A stretch of DNA of 60,438 bases from an uncultured Acetobacteraceae bacterium. Its GTDB lineage: Bacteria > Pseudomonadota > Alphaproteobacteria > Acetobacterales > Acetobacteraceae. The notes under the pieces are model-generated. The model saw nothing but the letters and a program-made list of their open reading frames with translations, was not told where the DNA came from and made no database searches. The position numbers were made by a program, and so were the translations under genes. Within the stretch, counting starts at the first letter, position 1, and each line of letters opens with the position of its first letter. Below are positions 24,995-34,093 of the stretch, in pieces. The stretch spans positions 1 through 60,438 of the forward strand of contig CAIYDT010000275.1 in assembly GCA_903924985.1 (NCBI GenBank). Direction: 5' to 3'.

Positions 24995-26617
24995 TTACCG
25001 ATTCACCCGATACAACGGCAACGATGCCAGCAGCGTCCGCTCGTCCTTGCGAAAATCGTTCATGACCTTCGACTTTACGTCGAACACCATGGTGGCCCGA
25101 TCCGCCGGCTTGAATGCCGGCCAGGTGGGCAGTGCCGGCGTATTGGGATTGCCGGACCGGGCAAACGCCAGCCACGCCGCGCTCATTTGATCCGCCAAAG
25201 CCTGGGGTTCGGTGCCGGTGCCAACCATCGCCTCGGACTTCGCCACGTTGTCGAACACGAACGCCAACTCGAGAGAATGGGGGGAGCGCCACTTGCCGCC
25301 CTCCACCGGGGTGGCCCAATCGACCTCATACAGCCAAACCGGCGCGGCGTTCTGCGCGGCCTTGCGCTCCGCCTGGGTCCAGGCCTGCTGACGGACGCGC
25401 CGGTCGGTGGAGATGGCGAAGAACAGGTCGGACGGGGAGGCATCCGGCATGCTGCGCCGAAACGCCGCCAGCACACGGTCGGTGTCTTTTTCCGGCAGCC
25501 AGGGGCCGAGTTTTTGCCGCAACCCGGCATCGTCCAAGGCGAAGGTGGAGGGATCGCCGTTGCCGATCAGCAAGGTGGTTTCGGTGCGGGTGGTCCCGAT
25601 CATCATCGGCACGTTGGCCGAGACCGAGGGGCCCTCGGGTAGCCAGGGGCCTTTCGGCAGGATGTGCTGGTCCACGACGGGGGAATAATTGGGCTTCGCA
25701 CCCGGTCCGGCGATCGCCTTCTTCATCCCGGCCAGGATCTGCTCCATCGGCAGTTGCCGCAGCTTGGGGAGGTCCTTTTCCTTCAGCCCCAGCGCGGTCA
25801 TCAGCGCCACGGCGTGCTTTGTTGCCTCATCCGGCGTCAGGCCTTCCAAATGCGATCCGCTTTGCACGATCGCTCGGTGAAACAACCCGCGCGCCTGCGG
25901 CATGGCCATGACGGTGCTGACCTTCGCGCCGCCGCCGGACTGGCCGAAAATGGTGACATTGCCGGGGTCGCCGCCGAATTCCGCGATGTTGTCGTGCACC
26001 CAGCGCAGGGCCGCGATCAGGTCGAGCATGCCGGCGTTGCCGGACTCGGAAAACTCAGCACCCCCGACGTGGCCCAGGTACAAATGTCCGAACACATTCA
26101 GCCGGTGGTTGACCGTGACGACGACGACATCGCCCTTCTTGCAGAGTCGCGTGCCGTCGAACACGTTGCGCGAACCGGACAGCGAGGAGAACCCGCCGCC
26201 GTGGAACCACACCATGACCGGGCGCTTGCGGTGATCCCGCAGCGCGGGCGTCCAGACATTGAGAGAGAGGCAATCCTCGCTCATGTCCTTGTCGAAGGTC
26301 CAGGAGGCGAAGATGCTGGCGCGCTCGCTGGTGGTTTGCGGCGCCATCGGCCCGAAATCCAGCGCGTCGCGCACGTCGGTCCAGGGTTTTGGCAGTTTCG
26401 GCGGGCGGAAGCGGTTGTCGCCCTCGGTGTTGGCGCCGTAAGGGATGCCCTTGAATACCCTGATGCCGTCGGCGATGGCCCCGCGCACCTTGCCGCGATG
26501 GGTTTGGGCCACCACGCTGACCGGCATGTTGGACGCTTTGGCGGCGGTTTTGCTCGCGGCCGGGCGGGCGGCCGTTAGCACCGCCCCCGCCGCGATCAGT
26601 TCCCGCCGCCCCAGCAC
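24995..26617 (-). CDS. type B carboxylesterase, exported
   Basis: The protein has 540 residues from a GTG at 26617, 8 bases after the SDR stop. The N-terminus [18 protein letters not shown] is a twin-arginine-like signal. The hydrolase has an oxyanion hole HGGG (about 139-142), nucleophile Ser227 in FGQSGGGAK, a probable acidic residue in [10 protein letters not shown], and a catalytic His in [21 protein letters not shown] is the type-B signature. It hydrolyses carboxylic esters; the substrate is unknown. An alternative ATG at 26527 would lack the signal. Coupled to the SDR gene, it may act with it on an ester/alcohol. Confidence 0.85.
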   Translation of the reverse strand: MLGRRELIAAGAVLTAARPAASKTAAKASNMPVSVVAQTHRGKVRGAIADGIRVFKGIPYGANTEGDNRFRPPKLPKPWTDVRDALDFGPMAPQTTSERASIFASWTFDKDMSEDCLSLNVWTPALRDHRKRPVMVWFHGGGFSSLSGSRNVFDGTRLCKKGDVVVVTVNHRLNVFGHLYLGHVGGAEFSESGNAGMLDLIAALRWVHDNIAEFGGDPGNVTIFGQSGGGAKVSTVMAMPQARGLFHRAIVQSGSHLEGLTPDEATKHAVALMTALGLKEKDLPKLRQLPMEQILAGMKKAIAGPGAKPNYSPVVDQHILPKGPWLPEGPSVSANVPMMIGTTRTETTLLIGNGDPSTFALDDAGLRQKLGPWLPEKDTDRVLAAFRRSMPDASPSDLFFAISTDRRVRQQAWTQAERKAAQNAAPVWLYEVDWATPVEGGKWRSPHSLELAFVFDNVAKSEAMVGTGTEPQALADQMSAAWLAFARSGNPNTPALPTWPAFKPADRATMVFDVKSKVMNDFRKDERTLLASLPLYRVNR

Positions 26618-26624
26618 GTCTGGT

Positions 26625-27371
26625 CTAGCCGCGGCCGATCCAGGGCATCTTCGTCGCCATGATGGTGACGAACTGGATGTTGGCATCCAGCGGCAGATTG
26701 GCCATGAACGCCACCTGGGCGCCGACATGCGCGACGTCCATGCGCGGCTCCACCGCCATCTGGCCGTAGGGCTGCATCTGCCCGTTGACGGACCGCGCGG
26801 TCATCGGGGTGGCCGCGTTGCCGATGTCGATCTGGCTGGAGCAGATGTCGTATTGCCGCCCGTCCAGCGCGATCGACTTGGTAAGCCCCGTCACCGCGTG
26901 CTTGGTGGTGGTGTAGGCCGAGGATCCCGGCCGCGGATTATGCGCCGAGATCGAGCCGTTGTTGATGATCCGCCCGCCCCGCGGGGTCTGGTCGCGCATC
27001 GCTCGGAACGCGGCGTTGGCGCACAGGAACATGCCGTTCAGGTTGACGTCCACGACGCTCTTCCAGCCTTCCCACGTCATGTCGCCAAAATTGGTGGTGG
27101 GAACGTTGCCGCCGGCATTGTTGAACAGCATGTCCAGGCGGCCAAATTTGCCCAGCACCGCCGCGAACGTCGCCGCCACCTGCTCGGGGGAGGAGACATC
27201 GGTCGGCAGGATCAGCGAGTGACCGCCGGTCGCCATGCCGGCGGTTTCTTCCAGCGCGTCCTTGCGGCGGCCCAGCAGCGCCACGGACCAGCCGGTCGCC
27301 ATCAGCGCCAGCGCCGAAGCGCGCCCGATTCCGCTGCCCGCACCGGTGATCACGGCCACTTTGTCTGCCAT
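26625..27371 (-). CDS. short-chain dehydrogenase/reductase
   Basis: This 248-residue classical SDR has the cofactor motif TGAGSGIG (residues 9-16), NNAGG at about 85, Ser140, and the catalytic pair Tyr153-x3-Lys157 (YTTTK). RRKD after the second strand favours NADP(H). Its substrate is an alcohol/ketone of unknown identity. It precedes the exported esterase by 8 bases and probably forms an operon with it. The divergent neighbour is a Gfo/Idh/MocA gene. Confidence 0.9.
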   Translation of the reverse strand: MADKVAVITGAGSGIGRASALALMATGWSVALLGRRKDALEETAGMATGGHSLILPTDVSSPEQVAATFAAVLGKFGRLDMLFNNAGGNVPTTNFGDMTWEGWKSVVDVNLNGMFLCANAAFRAMRDQTPRGGRIINNGSISAHNPRPGSSAYTTTKHAVTGLTKSIALDGRQYDICSSQIDIGNAATPMTARSVNGQMQPYGQMAVEPRMDVAHVGAQVAFMANLPLDANIQFVTIMATKMPWIGRG

Positions 27372-27481
27372 TGGGGTACCCTCCCGTTCAGTGTTGCTGG
27401 CGCCATTGTGGACCTTGGTTGCGGGCAGGCCAAGATGGTGCGAGCGTGGTGCGGAACAGGGGATGGACCACGGGGACGGAT

Positions 27482-28474
27482 ATGGTGCGCTTCGCGGCGA
27501 TCGGGCTGGACCACCGGCATATCTACGACCTGACGGAGGGGCTGTTGGCCGCCGGGGCCGAATGCGTGGGCTACGATCCGGTGACGACTGACGGGCGGGT
27601 GCTGGCGGGGTTCCGGAAGCGGTTTCCCCATGTCCCCGCCGTCTTCCGCGAGCGGCTACTGGACGACAAGTCGATCGATTTCGTGGTAATTTCCGCCAAG
27701 CCTTCGGACCGAGCGGCGTTGTCCATCGCGGCGATGCGGCGGGGGAAGGATGTGCTGTGCGATAAGCCGGGCGTCACCACCGCCGAACAATTGGCCGAGG
27801 TTCAGGCTGCCGTTGCCGAGACCGGCCGGGTGTGGTCGATCTGCGTCGGCCGCGTTGCTTCCCCGTCGATCCAGGCAGCGCTCCGGGTGGTCCGGTCCGG
27901 CGAGCTGGGGCGTTTGGTGCAGGTGGTCAGCCTGGCACCGCACCGGTTGAACCGCGCGCTGCGCCCCGCGTGGTTCTTCGATAAGCCGGCGTATGGCGGG
28001 ATTATCAACGACATCGGCGTGCACTCCATCGACCAGTTCCTGGCCTTCGCCGAGGTGGAGGAAGCCGAGATCGTGTCCTCCACCATAGGCGCCTTCGGCA
28101 CCGAACCCGAGGGGTTCGAGGACTTCGCGGAAATCGTGCTGCAAACGCCATCTGTGCGCGGCTATTGCCGCCTGGATTGGTTCACGCCGGACGGGTTGCC
28201 GACCTGGGGCGACGGGCGGCTTTTCGTGGTCGGCACCCAAGGGACGCTGGAATTGCGTAAAAACCTGGATATCGAGGGCCGGCCCGGCACCGACCACATG
28301 TTCGTCGCCAACAAGACCGGCACCCGCCACGTCGATTGCAGCGGGCTGCCGGTGACGTATTACCGCGATTTTCTGGCGCGCGCGCTGCCTCAGGCGCCGG
28401 TTTTCACCATGTGCCGCATGGCACTGACCGCGCAGGCCCAGGCGACCCGTTTTGTTTCGGAGCACCGCCCATGA
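27482..28474 (+). CDS. Gfo/Idh/MocA-family oxidoreductase
   Basis: This 330-residue NAD(P)-dependent sugar/cyclitol-type dehydrogenase has an N-terminal Rossmann fold ([14 protein letters not shown], with the Gly motif partly changed) and the catalytic lysine in DVLCDKPG, where most relatives have EKP. The C-terminal domain has [16 protein letters not shown] with its conserved Asp-x-x-x-His. The start at 27482 follows GGGGAC. The next gene is a paralogue overlapping by 4 bases (ATGA), so the pair is translationally coupled and may act as a heterodimer or on successive steps. Confidence 0.88.
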   Translation: MVRFAAIGLDHRHIYDLTEGLLAAGAECVGYDPVTTDGRVLAGFRKRFPHVPAVFRERLLDDKSIDFVVISAKPSDRAALSIAAMRRGKDVLCDKPGVTTAEQLAEVQAAVAETGRVWSICVGRVASPSIQAALRVVRSGELGRLVQVVSLAPHRLNRALRPAWFFDKPAYGGIINDIGVHSIDQFLAFAEVEEAEIVSSTIGAFGTEPEGFEDFAEIVLQTPSVRGYCRLDWFTPDGLPTWGDGRLFVVGTQGTLELRKNLDIEGRPGTDHMFVANKTGTRHVDCSGLPVTYYRDFLARALPQAPVFTMCRMALTAQAQATRFVSEHRP

Positions 28475-29463
28475 TGGGGATCGCCATCATCGGCGTCGCC
28501 AACGGCTTCCCGCCGCACGCCCGCAGCCTTGTCGACCTGAAGGACCGGGTGCGCGTGGTCTGGGCTGTCGCCCGCACCACCGCGCGGCTGCAACCGGTGG
28601 CGGATGAATTCGGTTTTCCGGTGACCACCGATTTGGCCGCCGCTTTGGCCGATCCCGCCGTCGATGCGGTGCTGGTCCTGACCCCGGCCAATACCCACCT
28701 GGACATGGTTGAGGCCGCCTTGGCCGCCGGCAAGCACGTGCTGTGCGAGAAACCGCTGGAGGTGACGGTGGCGCGCGCCGAGGCACTGGTCGCGGCAGGG
28801 CGCCGTTCGGGCCGGCGGCTGGGCGTCGTGTTCCAGCAGAGGTTCCGACCGGGGAACATGCGGCTGAAGCAACTGTTGACCGAGGGCGCGTTGGGCGAGA
28901 TCCAGGCCGCCTGGCTGACCGTGCCCTGGTGGCGGCCGCAATCCTACTACGACGAGCCAGGGCGCGGGGTGTTGGCGCGCGATGGCGGCGGCGTGTTGAT
29001 CACCCAGGCCATCCACCAGATCGATCTGTTCCGCTGGCTGGTCGGGATTTCGTCCGTCGAGGCGTCTCAGCTTCGCACCACCAAGGTGCACAGGATGGAA
29101 ACCGAGGACTATGCCTCGGCCCTGATCCGCCTGGGCAACGGCGCTCCCGGCACAATCGTTGCTACAACGGCGGCGTATCCCGGCAGCGCCGGCGAAATCA
29201 AGGTCATCGGCACGCGCGGTTCCGCCACGCTGGAAGGCGGCAGCCTGTCCGTTTCGTTTATGGCCGGGACGAAGGAAACCCTGGAGGATAAAGGTGGCTC
29301 CGGCAGCGGCGTGCTGCACATGGCCTTCGCGCACGATGCGCACCGGGACCTGATGCGCGACTTCCTCGATGCCATCGAGCAGGACCGGGATACCTCGATA
29401 CCCGGAGAGGAAGCGCTGGAGACCCAGCGGGTTATTCAATCGATCATCGAAAAGGGAGTGTGA
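28471..29463 (+). CDS. Gfo/Idh/MocA-family oxidoreductase
   Basis: This second dehydrogenase of the pair also has 330 residues. Its Rossmann start is GIAIIGVANG, it has the canonical HVLCEKPLEVT lysine motif, and DGGGVLITQAIHQIDLFRWL for substrate and NAD orientation. The substrate is probably a sugar, inositol or related polyol; nothing nearby (no sugar transporter) narrows it. It begins within the stop of the preceding paralogue and is followed 3 bases later by a CinA-like gene, making a three-gene operon. Confidence 0.9.
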   Translation: MMGIAIIGVANGFPPHARSLVDLKDRVRVVWAVARTTARLQPVADEFGFPVTTDLAAALADPAVDAVLVLTPANTHLDMVEAALAAGKHVLCEKPLEVTVARAEALVAAGRRSGRRLGVVFQQRFRPGNMRLKQLLTEGALGEIQAAWLTVPWWRPQSYYDEPGRGVLARDGGGVLITQAIHQIDLFRWLVGISSVEASQLRTTKVHRMETEDYASALIRLGNGAPGTIVATTAAYPGSAGEIKVIGTRGSATLEGGSLSVSFMAGTKETLEDKGGSGSGVLHMAFAHDAHRDLMRDFLDAIEQDRDTSIPGEEALETQRVIQSIIEKGV

Positions 29464-29466
29464 ACC

Positions 29467-29952
29467 ATGCAGGACCTGTTACCACTGGCCGAAAAAATCG
29501 GCGCACGTTTGAAGGCACGCGGTGAGACCGTGGGCATCGCGGAGTCGTCTACCGGCGGGCTGATCTCGGCAGCGCTGCTGTCGGTCGGCGGGGCGTCTGC
29601 CTATTTCCGCGGCGGCTCCGTCATTTACACCGCCTATGCGCGGTCCGCGTTCATGGACATCCCCAACCCGCTGCCGCCGCCGATCGAGCGGGCGTCCACC
29701 GAACCCTACGCATCCCTGCTGGCCGAACGCGTGCGGGAAAAGCTTGAGTCCACCTGGGGCCTGGGCGAAACCGGCGCCACCGGCCCGACCGGCAATCGTT
29801 ACGGCGATAAAGCCGGCCATACCTGCATCGGGATTGCCGGCCCGGATGGGACGAAAGCGATGACGGTGGAGACCGGTGATTCCGATCGTATCGCCAATAT
29901 GCGAGCCTTCGCCGCGAAGGCGATGCAGGCGTTGTTGGACCGGTTGGGCTAA
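29467..29952 (+). CDS. CinA/PncC-family amidohydrolase-like protein
   Basis: This 161-residue protein corresponds to the stand-alone C-terminal CinA domain (nicotinamide-nucleotide amidohydrolase fold). It has IAESSTGGLISAALLSVGGASAYFRGG at the front and GETGATGPTGNRYGD plus GHTCIGIAG later, the usual family blocks. It may deamidate NMN in pyridine-nucleotide recycling, but domain-only members are often uncharacterised. It lies 3 bases after the oxidoreductase pair, a possible NAD-linked association. Confidence 0.85.
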   Translation: MQDLLPLAEKIGARLKARGETVGIAESSTGGLISAALLSVGGASAYFRGGSVIYTAYARSAFMDIPNPLPPPIERASTEPYASLLAERVREKLESTWGLGETGATGPTGNRYGDKAGHTCIGIAGPDGTKAMTVETGDSDRIANMRAFAAKAMQALLDRLG

Positions 29953-29965
29953 CCTCCCGCGCAGG

Positions 29966-30547
29966 TCACGGGCGGTCGGTCCACAACAGATCGCCCAGCC
30001 TGCCCGCCTCGTTCGGATTACCGCTGCAGACCACCAAGGTTGCCGATGCTACGCAGGCCGGATTTGTTTCGGCCTGCGTCCGCATGCGGCCAAAGCCGGC
30101 GAACTCGGGCAGATAGACCGCCAACACCCGCTCGCCTTTCAGCGGGCCGGCGGTGCCCGGCTGCTCGGCGCTGCAATCCGTGGCAGTGCGCGCCGCGTAA
30201 ACGGAATCGATGGCAACGCCGTCCTCGGCTGCCAATAATTGCAACTGGATCGCCAATTTCATTTGGCTGGCGGCCGGGGTCCCCCAGGTCGTCGGCTTCT
30301 CCAGGCAGGCATAGGGCGGCACGACGCGCACGGCGTCATGCCTGGCGATGGCGGCGCGCCAGGCCAGGAGGTCGATATGCGCGTTGGCGGGGTGTTGAAC
30401 CCGAACCGTTACATCGGCGCGCAAGGGTGCGGCGTCGAACCATTGCAGCGCTGCCGCCAGTAGCAACAGCAAGCCACCGCGCGGACCGAACCGGGTCGCG
30501 GCGTCAATCGGCGCCATGGCCGGTTGAGTTAGCGGCATGGGAGGCAT
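29966..30547 (-). CDS. exported protein of unknown function
   Basis: The protein has up to 193 residues. A hydrophobic signal (GGLLLLLAAALQWFDAAPLRA) ends at about residue 44, preceded by a long N-region, so the true start may be a later Met (residue 4 or 11). The mature part contains four Cys (PPYACLE, TATDCS, NPACVAS, LVVCSG), consistent with two disulfides in the periplasm. I do not recognise the family. It is convergent with the CinA-like gene. Confidence 0.65.
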   Translation of the reverse strand: MPPMPLTQPAMAPIDAATRFGPRGGLLLLLAAALQWFDAAPLRADVTVRVQHPANAHIDLLAWRAAIARHDAVRVVPPYACLEKPTTWGTPAASQMKLAIQLQLLAAEDGVAIDSVYAARTATDCSAEQPGTAGPLKGERVLAVYLPEFAGFGRMRTQAETNPACVASATLVVCSGNPNEAGRLGDLLWTDRP

Positions 30548-30710
30548 CTCAGATTGCGGTGAGCCGGATGATTGCGCGCGCCGGCCTCCGCTGGCAACGT
30601 CCGGGTCAATACCGGGGAACGTCTATGCTGCTGAGCCGCCACCCCGCCGGCGCCGGGCGTGGCGAAGTTCTGGAATGTGCGGCGCATTTGAAACGATCAT
30701 GGAGATGAAG

Positions 30711-31883
30711 ATGACAAAGGCTTTGCAGGATATTCAGGTTCTCGACTTCACCACCACGATCGCCGGCCCGCATTGCACGCGGTTGATGGCCGATCTCGGC
30801 GCCACGGTGATCAAGATCGAGGCGGCGGAGGGGGATTTGCTCCGTTCCCGCCCGCCGCTGCGCAACGGCGCCAGCACGACGTATGGCCAGCTCAACGCCG
30901 GCAAGCAGAGCATCGTGCTCGATCTTAAACGCCCGGAGGCTCGGGAGATCGTGATGCGCCTGCTGACGACGACCGATATCCTGGTGGAGAATTTTCGGCC
31001 GGGGGTGATGAAGCGGTTCGGGCTGGATTATCCGGCGCTGCGGGACCAGCGTCCGTCGCTGATTTATTGTGCGATTTCCGGTTACGGGCAGACGGGTCCC
31101 TCGGCCGGGCTGGCGGCTTACGCCCCGGCGGTGCACGCGGCGTCCGGGTTCGATCTGGCGCATATGTCGTATCAACCGGGGCGGGACCGGCCCGACAATT
31201 GCGGGGTTTATGTCGCGGATTATTTCACCGGCACCTATGCGTTCGGGGCCGTTATGACCGCGCTGGCGCACCGGCACGTCACCGGGCGCGGGCAGATGAT
31301 CGACGTCACGATGCTCGAAACCATGCTCAGCATGCTTGGCCCCGAGGTGCAGATGGCGCAATTCGACGTGGAGCCGCCGGGCCGCCCGATGTTTGGTCCG
31401 GTGCGTACCAAGGATGGGTTCATCATGCCGGCCATCGCCAGCGAAAGATCGTTTCAAGGCTTGTGCCGAGCAGCGGCGCGGGAGGACTGGCTGACGGATT
31501 TAAGGTTCGCGGTGTATGGCGACCGGCGGCTCAATTGGGGCCATCTCGTCGATGAGTTGGAGATATGGTCATCCACCGTGACCACGGTCGAATGCCAGGC
31601 GGCATTCGACCGGGAAGGTGTGCCGAGTTCCCCTTACCGCACCGTCCGCGAGATGATGCGGGACCAGCAACTGGCGCATCGCGGCGCTTTCGCAACGGTG
31701 GAGGATGCGGGGGGTAGTTTCCAGGTGTTGAACCCACCGTTCCGGTTTTCCGAAACGGAGGTCGGCGTGGCTGGATATGCCGCTGGGCTGGGTGAGAATA
31801 CGCGGGCGGTGTTGGACGCGGCGGGGTACACCGAGCAGGAAATCGGTGCGCTCGCCGCGTCCGGTGTGGTTACTGAAGGCTGA
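30711..31883 (+). CDS. CaiB/BaiF-family CoA-transferase (1)
   Basis: This 390-residue family III CoA-transferase moves CoA between carboxylic acids through an aspartyl-CoA intermediate. N-terminal marks are VLDFTTTIAGPHCTRLMADLGATVIKIE, then ILVENFRPGVMKRFGLDYPAL, SGYGQTGP, and VDVTMLETML. I preferred the ATG at 30711 because GGAG lies 6 bases before it; in-frame ATGs at 30699 and 30705 are alternatives. It is one of three paralogues between 30.7 and 38.4 kb. Its 3' end overlaps the convergent TonB receptor gene by 14 bases. Confidence 0.9.
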   Translation: MTKALQDIQVLDFTTTIAGPHCTRLMADLGATVIKIEAAEGDLLRSRPPLRNGASTTYGQLNAGKQSIVLDLKRPEAREIVMRLLTTTDILVENFRPGVMKRFGLDYPALRDQRPSLIYCAISGYGQTGPSAGLAAYAPAVHAASGFDLAHMSYQPGRDRPDNCGVYVADYFTGTYAFGAVMTALAHRHVTGRGQMIDVTMLETMLSMLGPEVQMAQFDVEPPGRPMFGPVRTKDGFIMPAIASERSFQGLCRAAAREDWLTDLRFAVYGDRRLNWGHLVDELEIWSSTVTTVECQAAFDREGVPSSPYRTVREMMRDQQLAHRGAFATVEDAGGSFQVLNPPFRFSETEVGVAGYAAGLGENTRAVLDAAGYTEQEIGALAASGVVTEG

Positions 31884-33810
31884 TCCGCACCCCCGCGATC
31901 ACGCTGGTGCCCGGTGTCTGAAACCCATTCACGCTCTCAAACCGTGACTGGAACAGGTTCCGGGCATTGGCATAGACCTGAATTTTCGGCGTCACGTCGT
32001 AACTGACGGTAAGATTTCCGATCAACCCTTGTTGGGTCGTGCCGCTTGGCAAAAAATTGCCGCCGTTGTCGATCAGTGCGTCGCGGAATGCCCCTGTGTA
32101 GGCTACGTTCGGCACGATCTTCAGGCCGGGCAGTGGGATAATAACCGCGTCGAACGACCCGGTGTTCTGCGGCCGCCGCAGCAACTTCGTGCCGTCGTCG
32201 GCATTCTGTGCACCGGTATAGGTGTGGGTCAACCGCAGCGTCAGCCACTTTGCCGGATGCAACGCCACTTCGGTTTCGAACCCTTGCAGATGGGCGGAGC
32301 CGATATTCACCGTCGTATCCACCGGGAAGTACACCCCGACGATCAGATTGTTCACCTGCTCGTTGAAGTAGGTGGTGCCGAAGGTCACGAAATCCGATTG
32401 GCCGAACGCCGGTAAAGTGGTGGTAAACCCGATCTCCCAGCCCTGCGCTGTTTCAGGCTTCAAACCGGGGTTGCCGACATAGCCGTAGGAATCCACCCCG
32501 AAGCGGTCGAACAACGACGGCGCGCGGAAGGCAGTGCCGTAGGCGATTTTGAAGCGCGTATCGATCTCCGGCGTGTCCAGCATGGCGCCGAGCCGCCAGG
32601 TGAACGGGGCGTTGTCCGCCACCCAGTCCTGCCGGATTTGCCCGGTCAGCGTCAGGCGTTCCCACAGTGTCGTCTGAACGCCCGCATGAGCCGCGTCGCT
32701 GACCATCTGGGCATTAGCGCCCTGATTGAAGGGGCCGTACAGCGAATTAATGTTGGTCCGCACGGTGATGTTGTCCACGGTATGCTCGTAGCCGAAGGTG
32801 ACGCTTGTCGCATCGGCAACGTGTACCGTGTTGTTCCACTGCACGTCGGTGCGGCGGGTGTGGTAACGATCGTCCATCGAATTCTGATTGGGGTCGGCGG
32901 GCGCCAAGGCCTCAAGATACCGCCGGTCCTCCTGCAGCCGCCCGACGAACAAGCCGGTTTCCCAAAGGCCATCGAACAGTGTGGAATTGACCCCGATCCG
33001 TCCCAGCAGCGAATCCGCGGTGCCCTGGGAGTTCGCGGTATCGTAGGTGGGCGTGCCCAGCGTGTTGAAGCTGAACAGCGACTCCCGCCCGCGCACGAAC
33101 AGGGAAACGCGGGTGCCTTCCACCGGCGTATAGCCGAGGTTCACCGTGGCGATGCGGTCGCGGAACCCCTGCGGCGTGCCGGTGTAGGACGTCATGCGCC
33201 GCGGGGTGCTGTCGAAGCCGCGCTGCGACTGGCTTTCTGCCGTCAGTGCGTAGTCGAACGGCCCCTGCGTGCCGGTCGCGGACACCGCGCCGCGCACCTG
33301 CGCCGGGTAGCCGCCGGACAAATCCACCGTCAGATGCGGGCCGGGTTCGGTGCCGCGTCGGGAAATTAAGTTGATGACGCCGCCGATGGCGCCCGACCCA
33401 TAGAGCGATGCCATGGGGCCGCGGATTACCTCGATCCGCTCGACATCCGACAGCGTATCCACGCCGAAGTTGAACGCACTGCTGGGATCCGAAGAATCAT
33501 TGATCGGCATCCCATCCCGCAGCACCAGCACGTGGTTGGAGTTCGTGCCGCGCACGAACACGCTGGCCTGGCCCCCCGGCCCGCCGGAGGCGCTGACATG
33601 CAGCCCGGGCACCTCGGCCAGCGCATCGGTCAGGGTGTTGTAGCCGTTGTCCTCGATCGTCTGGCGATCGATCACGGTGACGCCGGCGGGGATGTCCTTC
33701 GCCGGGGTGGGTACGCGCGTGGCTGTAACCACGATGTCCGGCTGGACGGTTTCGTCAGCCAGAGCGGGAACGCAGAATATTATTGCCAGCAATGCGAGCG
33801 ATGTGCGCAT
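31870..33810 (-). CDS. btuB: TonB-dependent receptor, BtuB-like (cobalamin uptake)
   Basis: This 646-residue outer-membrane receptor has a signal peptide at 1-18, a TonB box region (DIVVTATRVPTP), and a plug domain with VIDRQTIEDNGYNTLTDAL and RIEVIRGPMASLYGSGAIGGVINLISRRG. A 22-strand barrel follows, ending in a terminal aromatic-type strand (AGVRISLQ). The preceding cobalamin riboswitch makes vitamin B12 or a corrinoid the likely ligand. The start at 33810 follows GGAGGACCC. No btuCDF genes are nearby. The gene interrupts a CoA-ester cluster, which may include B12-linked metabolism. Confidence 0.9.
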   Translation of the reverse strand: MRTSLALLAIIFCVPALADETVQPDIVVTATRVPTPAKDIPAGVTVIDRQTIEDNGYNTLTDALAEVPGLHVSASGGPGGQASVFVRGTNSNHVLVLRDGMPINDSSDPSSAFNFGVDTLSDVERIEVIRGPMASLYGSGAIGGVINLISRRGTEPGPHLTVDLSGGYPAQVRGAVSATGTQGPFDYALTAESQSQRGFDSTPRRMTSYTGTPQGFRDRIATVNLGYTPVEGTRVSLFVRGRESLFSFNTLGTPTYDTANSQGTADSLLGRIGVNSTLFDGLWETGLFVGRLQEDRRYLEALAPADPNQNSMDDRYHTRRTDVQWNNTVHVADATSVTFGYEHTVDNITVRTNINSLYGPFNQGANAQMVSDAAHAGVQTTLWERLTLTGQIRQDWVADNAPFTWRLGAMLDTPEIDTRFKIAYGTAFRAPSLFDRFGVDSYGYVGNPGLKPETAQGWEIGFTTTLPAFGQSDFVTFGTTYFNEQVNNLIVGVYFPVDTTVNIGSAHLQGFETEVALHPAKWLTLRLTHTYTGAQNADDGTKLLRRPQNTGSFDAVIIPLPGLKIVPNVAYTGAFRDALIDNGGNFLPSGTTQQGLIGNLTVSYDVTPKIQVYANARNLFQSRFESVNGFQTPGTSVIAGVRISLQ

Positions 33811-33904
33811 GCGGGTCCTCCATCGACACTGTGTCGACAGCTCGCATGCGGGTTTCTCCCCGCTGCACCGGTGCTCCCCGCCCGTCGCGCGCGCGCAGTC
33901 TCGA

Positions 33905-34060
33905 TGTCGGCCGGTCTCCTGGCTCGCGGGTTTTCGCCTTGCCCGCCTTCTCACCCGTTTAAGGGCAATGGCTTGTTGGGTTCGGCTATCCGCTTACAGT
34001 TGCGGGGGCAGCCGCCTTTCGGCAGTTCCCGTTTAAGCCCTTGCGGGCCACCGTCATCTG
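33905..34060 (-). promoter_or_regulatory. cobalamin riboswitch upstream of btuB
   Basis: The minus strand contains the B12 signature elements in order: GCTGCCCCCGCAACTGTAAGCG (34010-33989), then the B12 box AGCCAGGAGACCGGC about 65 bases later (33924-33910), flanked by P1-like strands. A 15-base palindrome (TCGACACAGTGTCGA, 33823-33837) abuts the ribosome site and may be part of the expression platform. Cobalamin binding should shut off receptor synthesis. The element's 5' end is only about 35 bases from the divergent CoA-transferase start. Confidence 0.92.
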
Positions 34061-34093
34061 GGGGGAAACTCGCACACCTCAAGAGAGCACACA

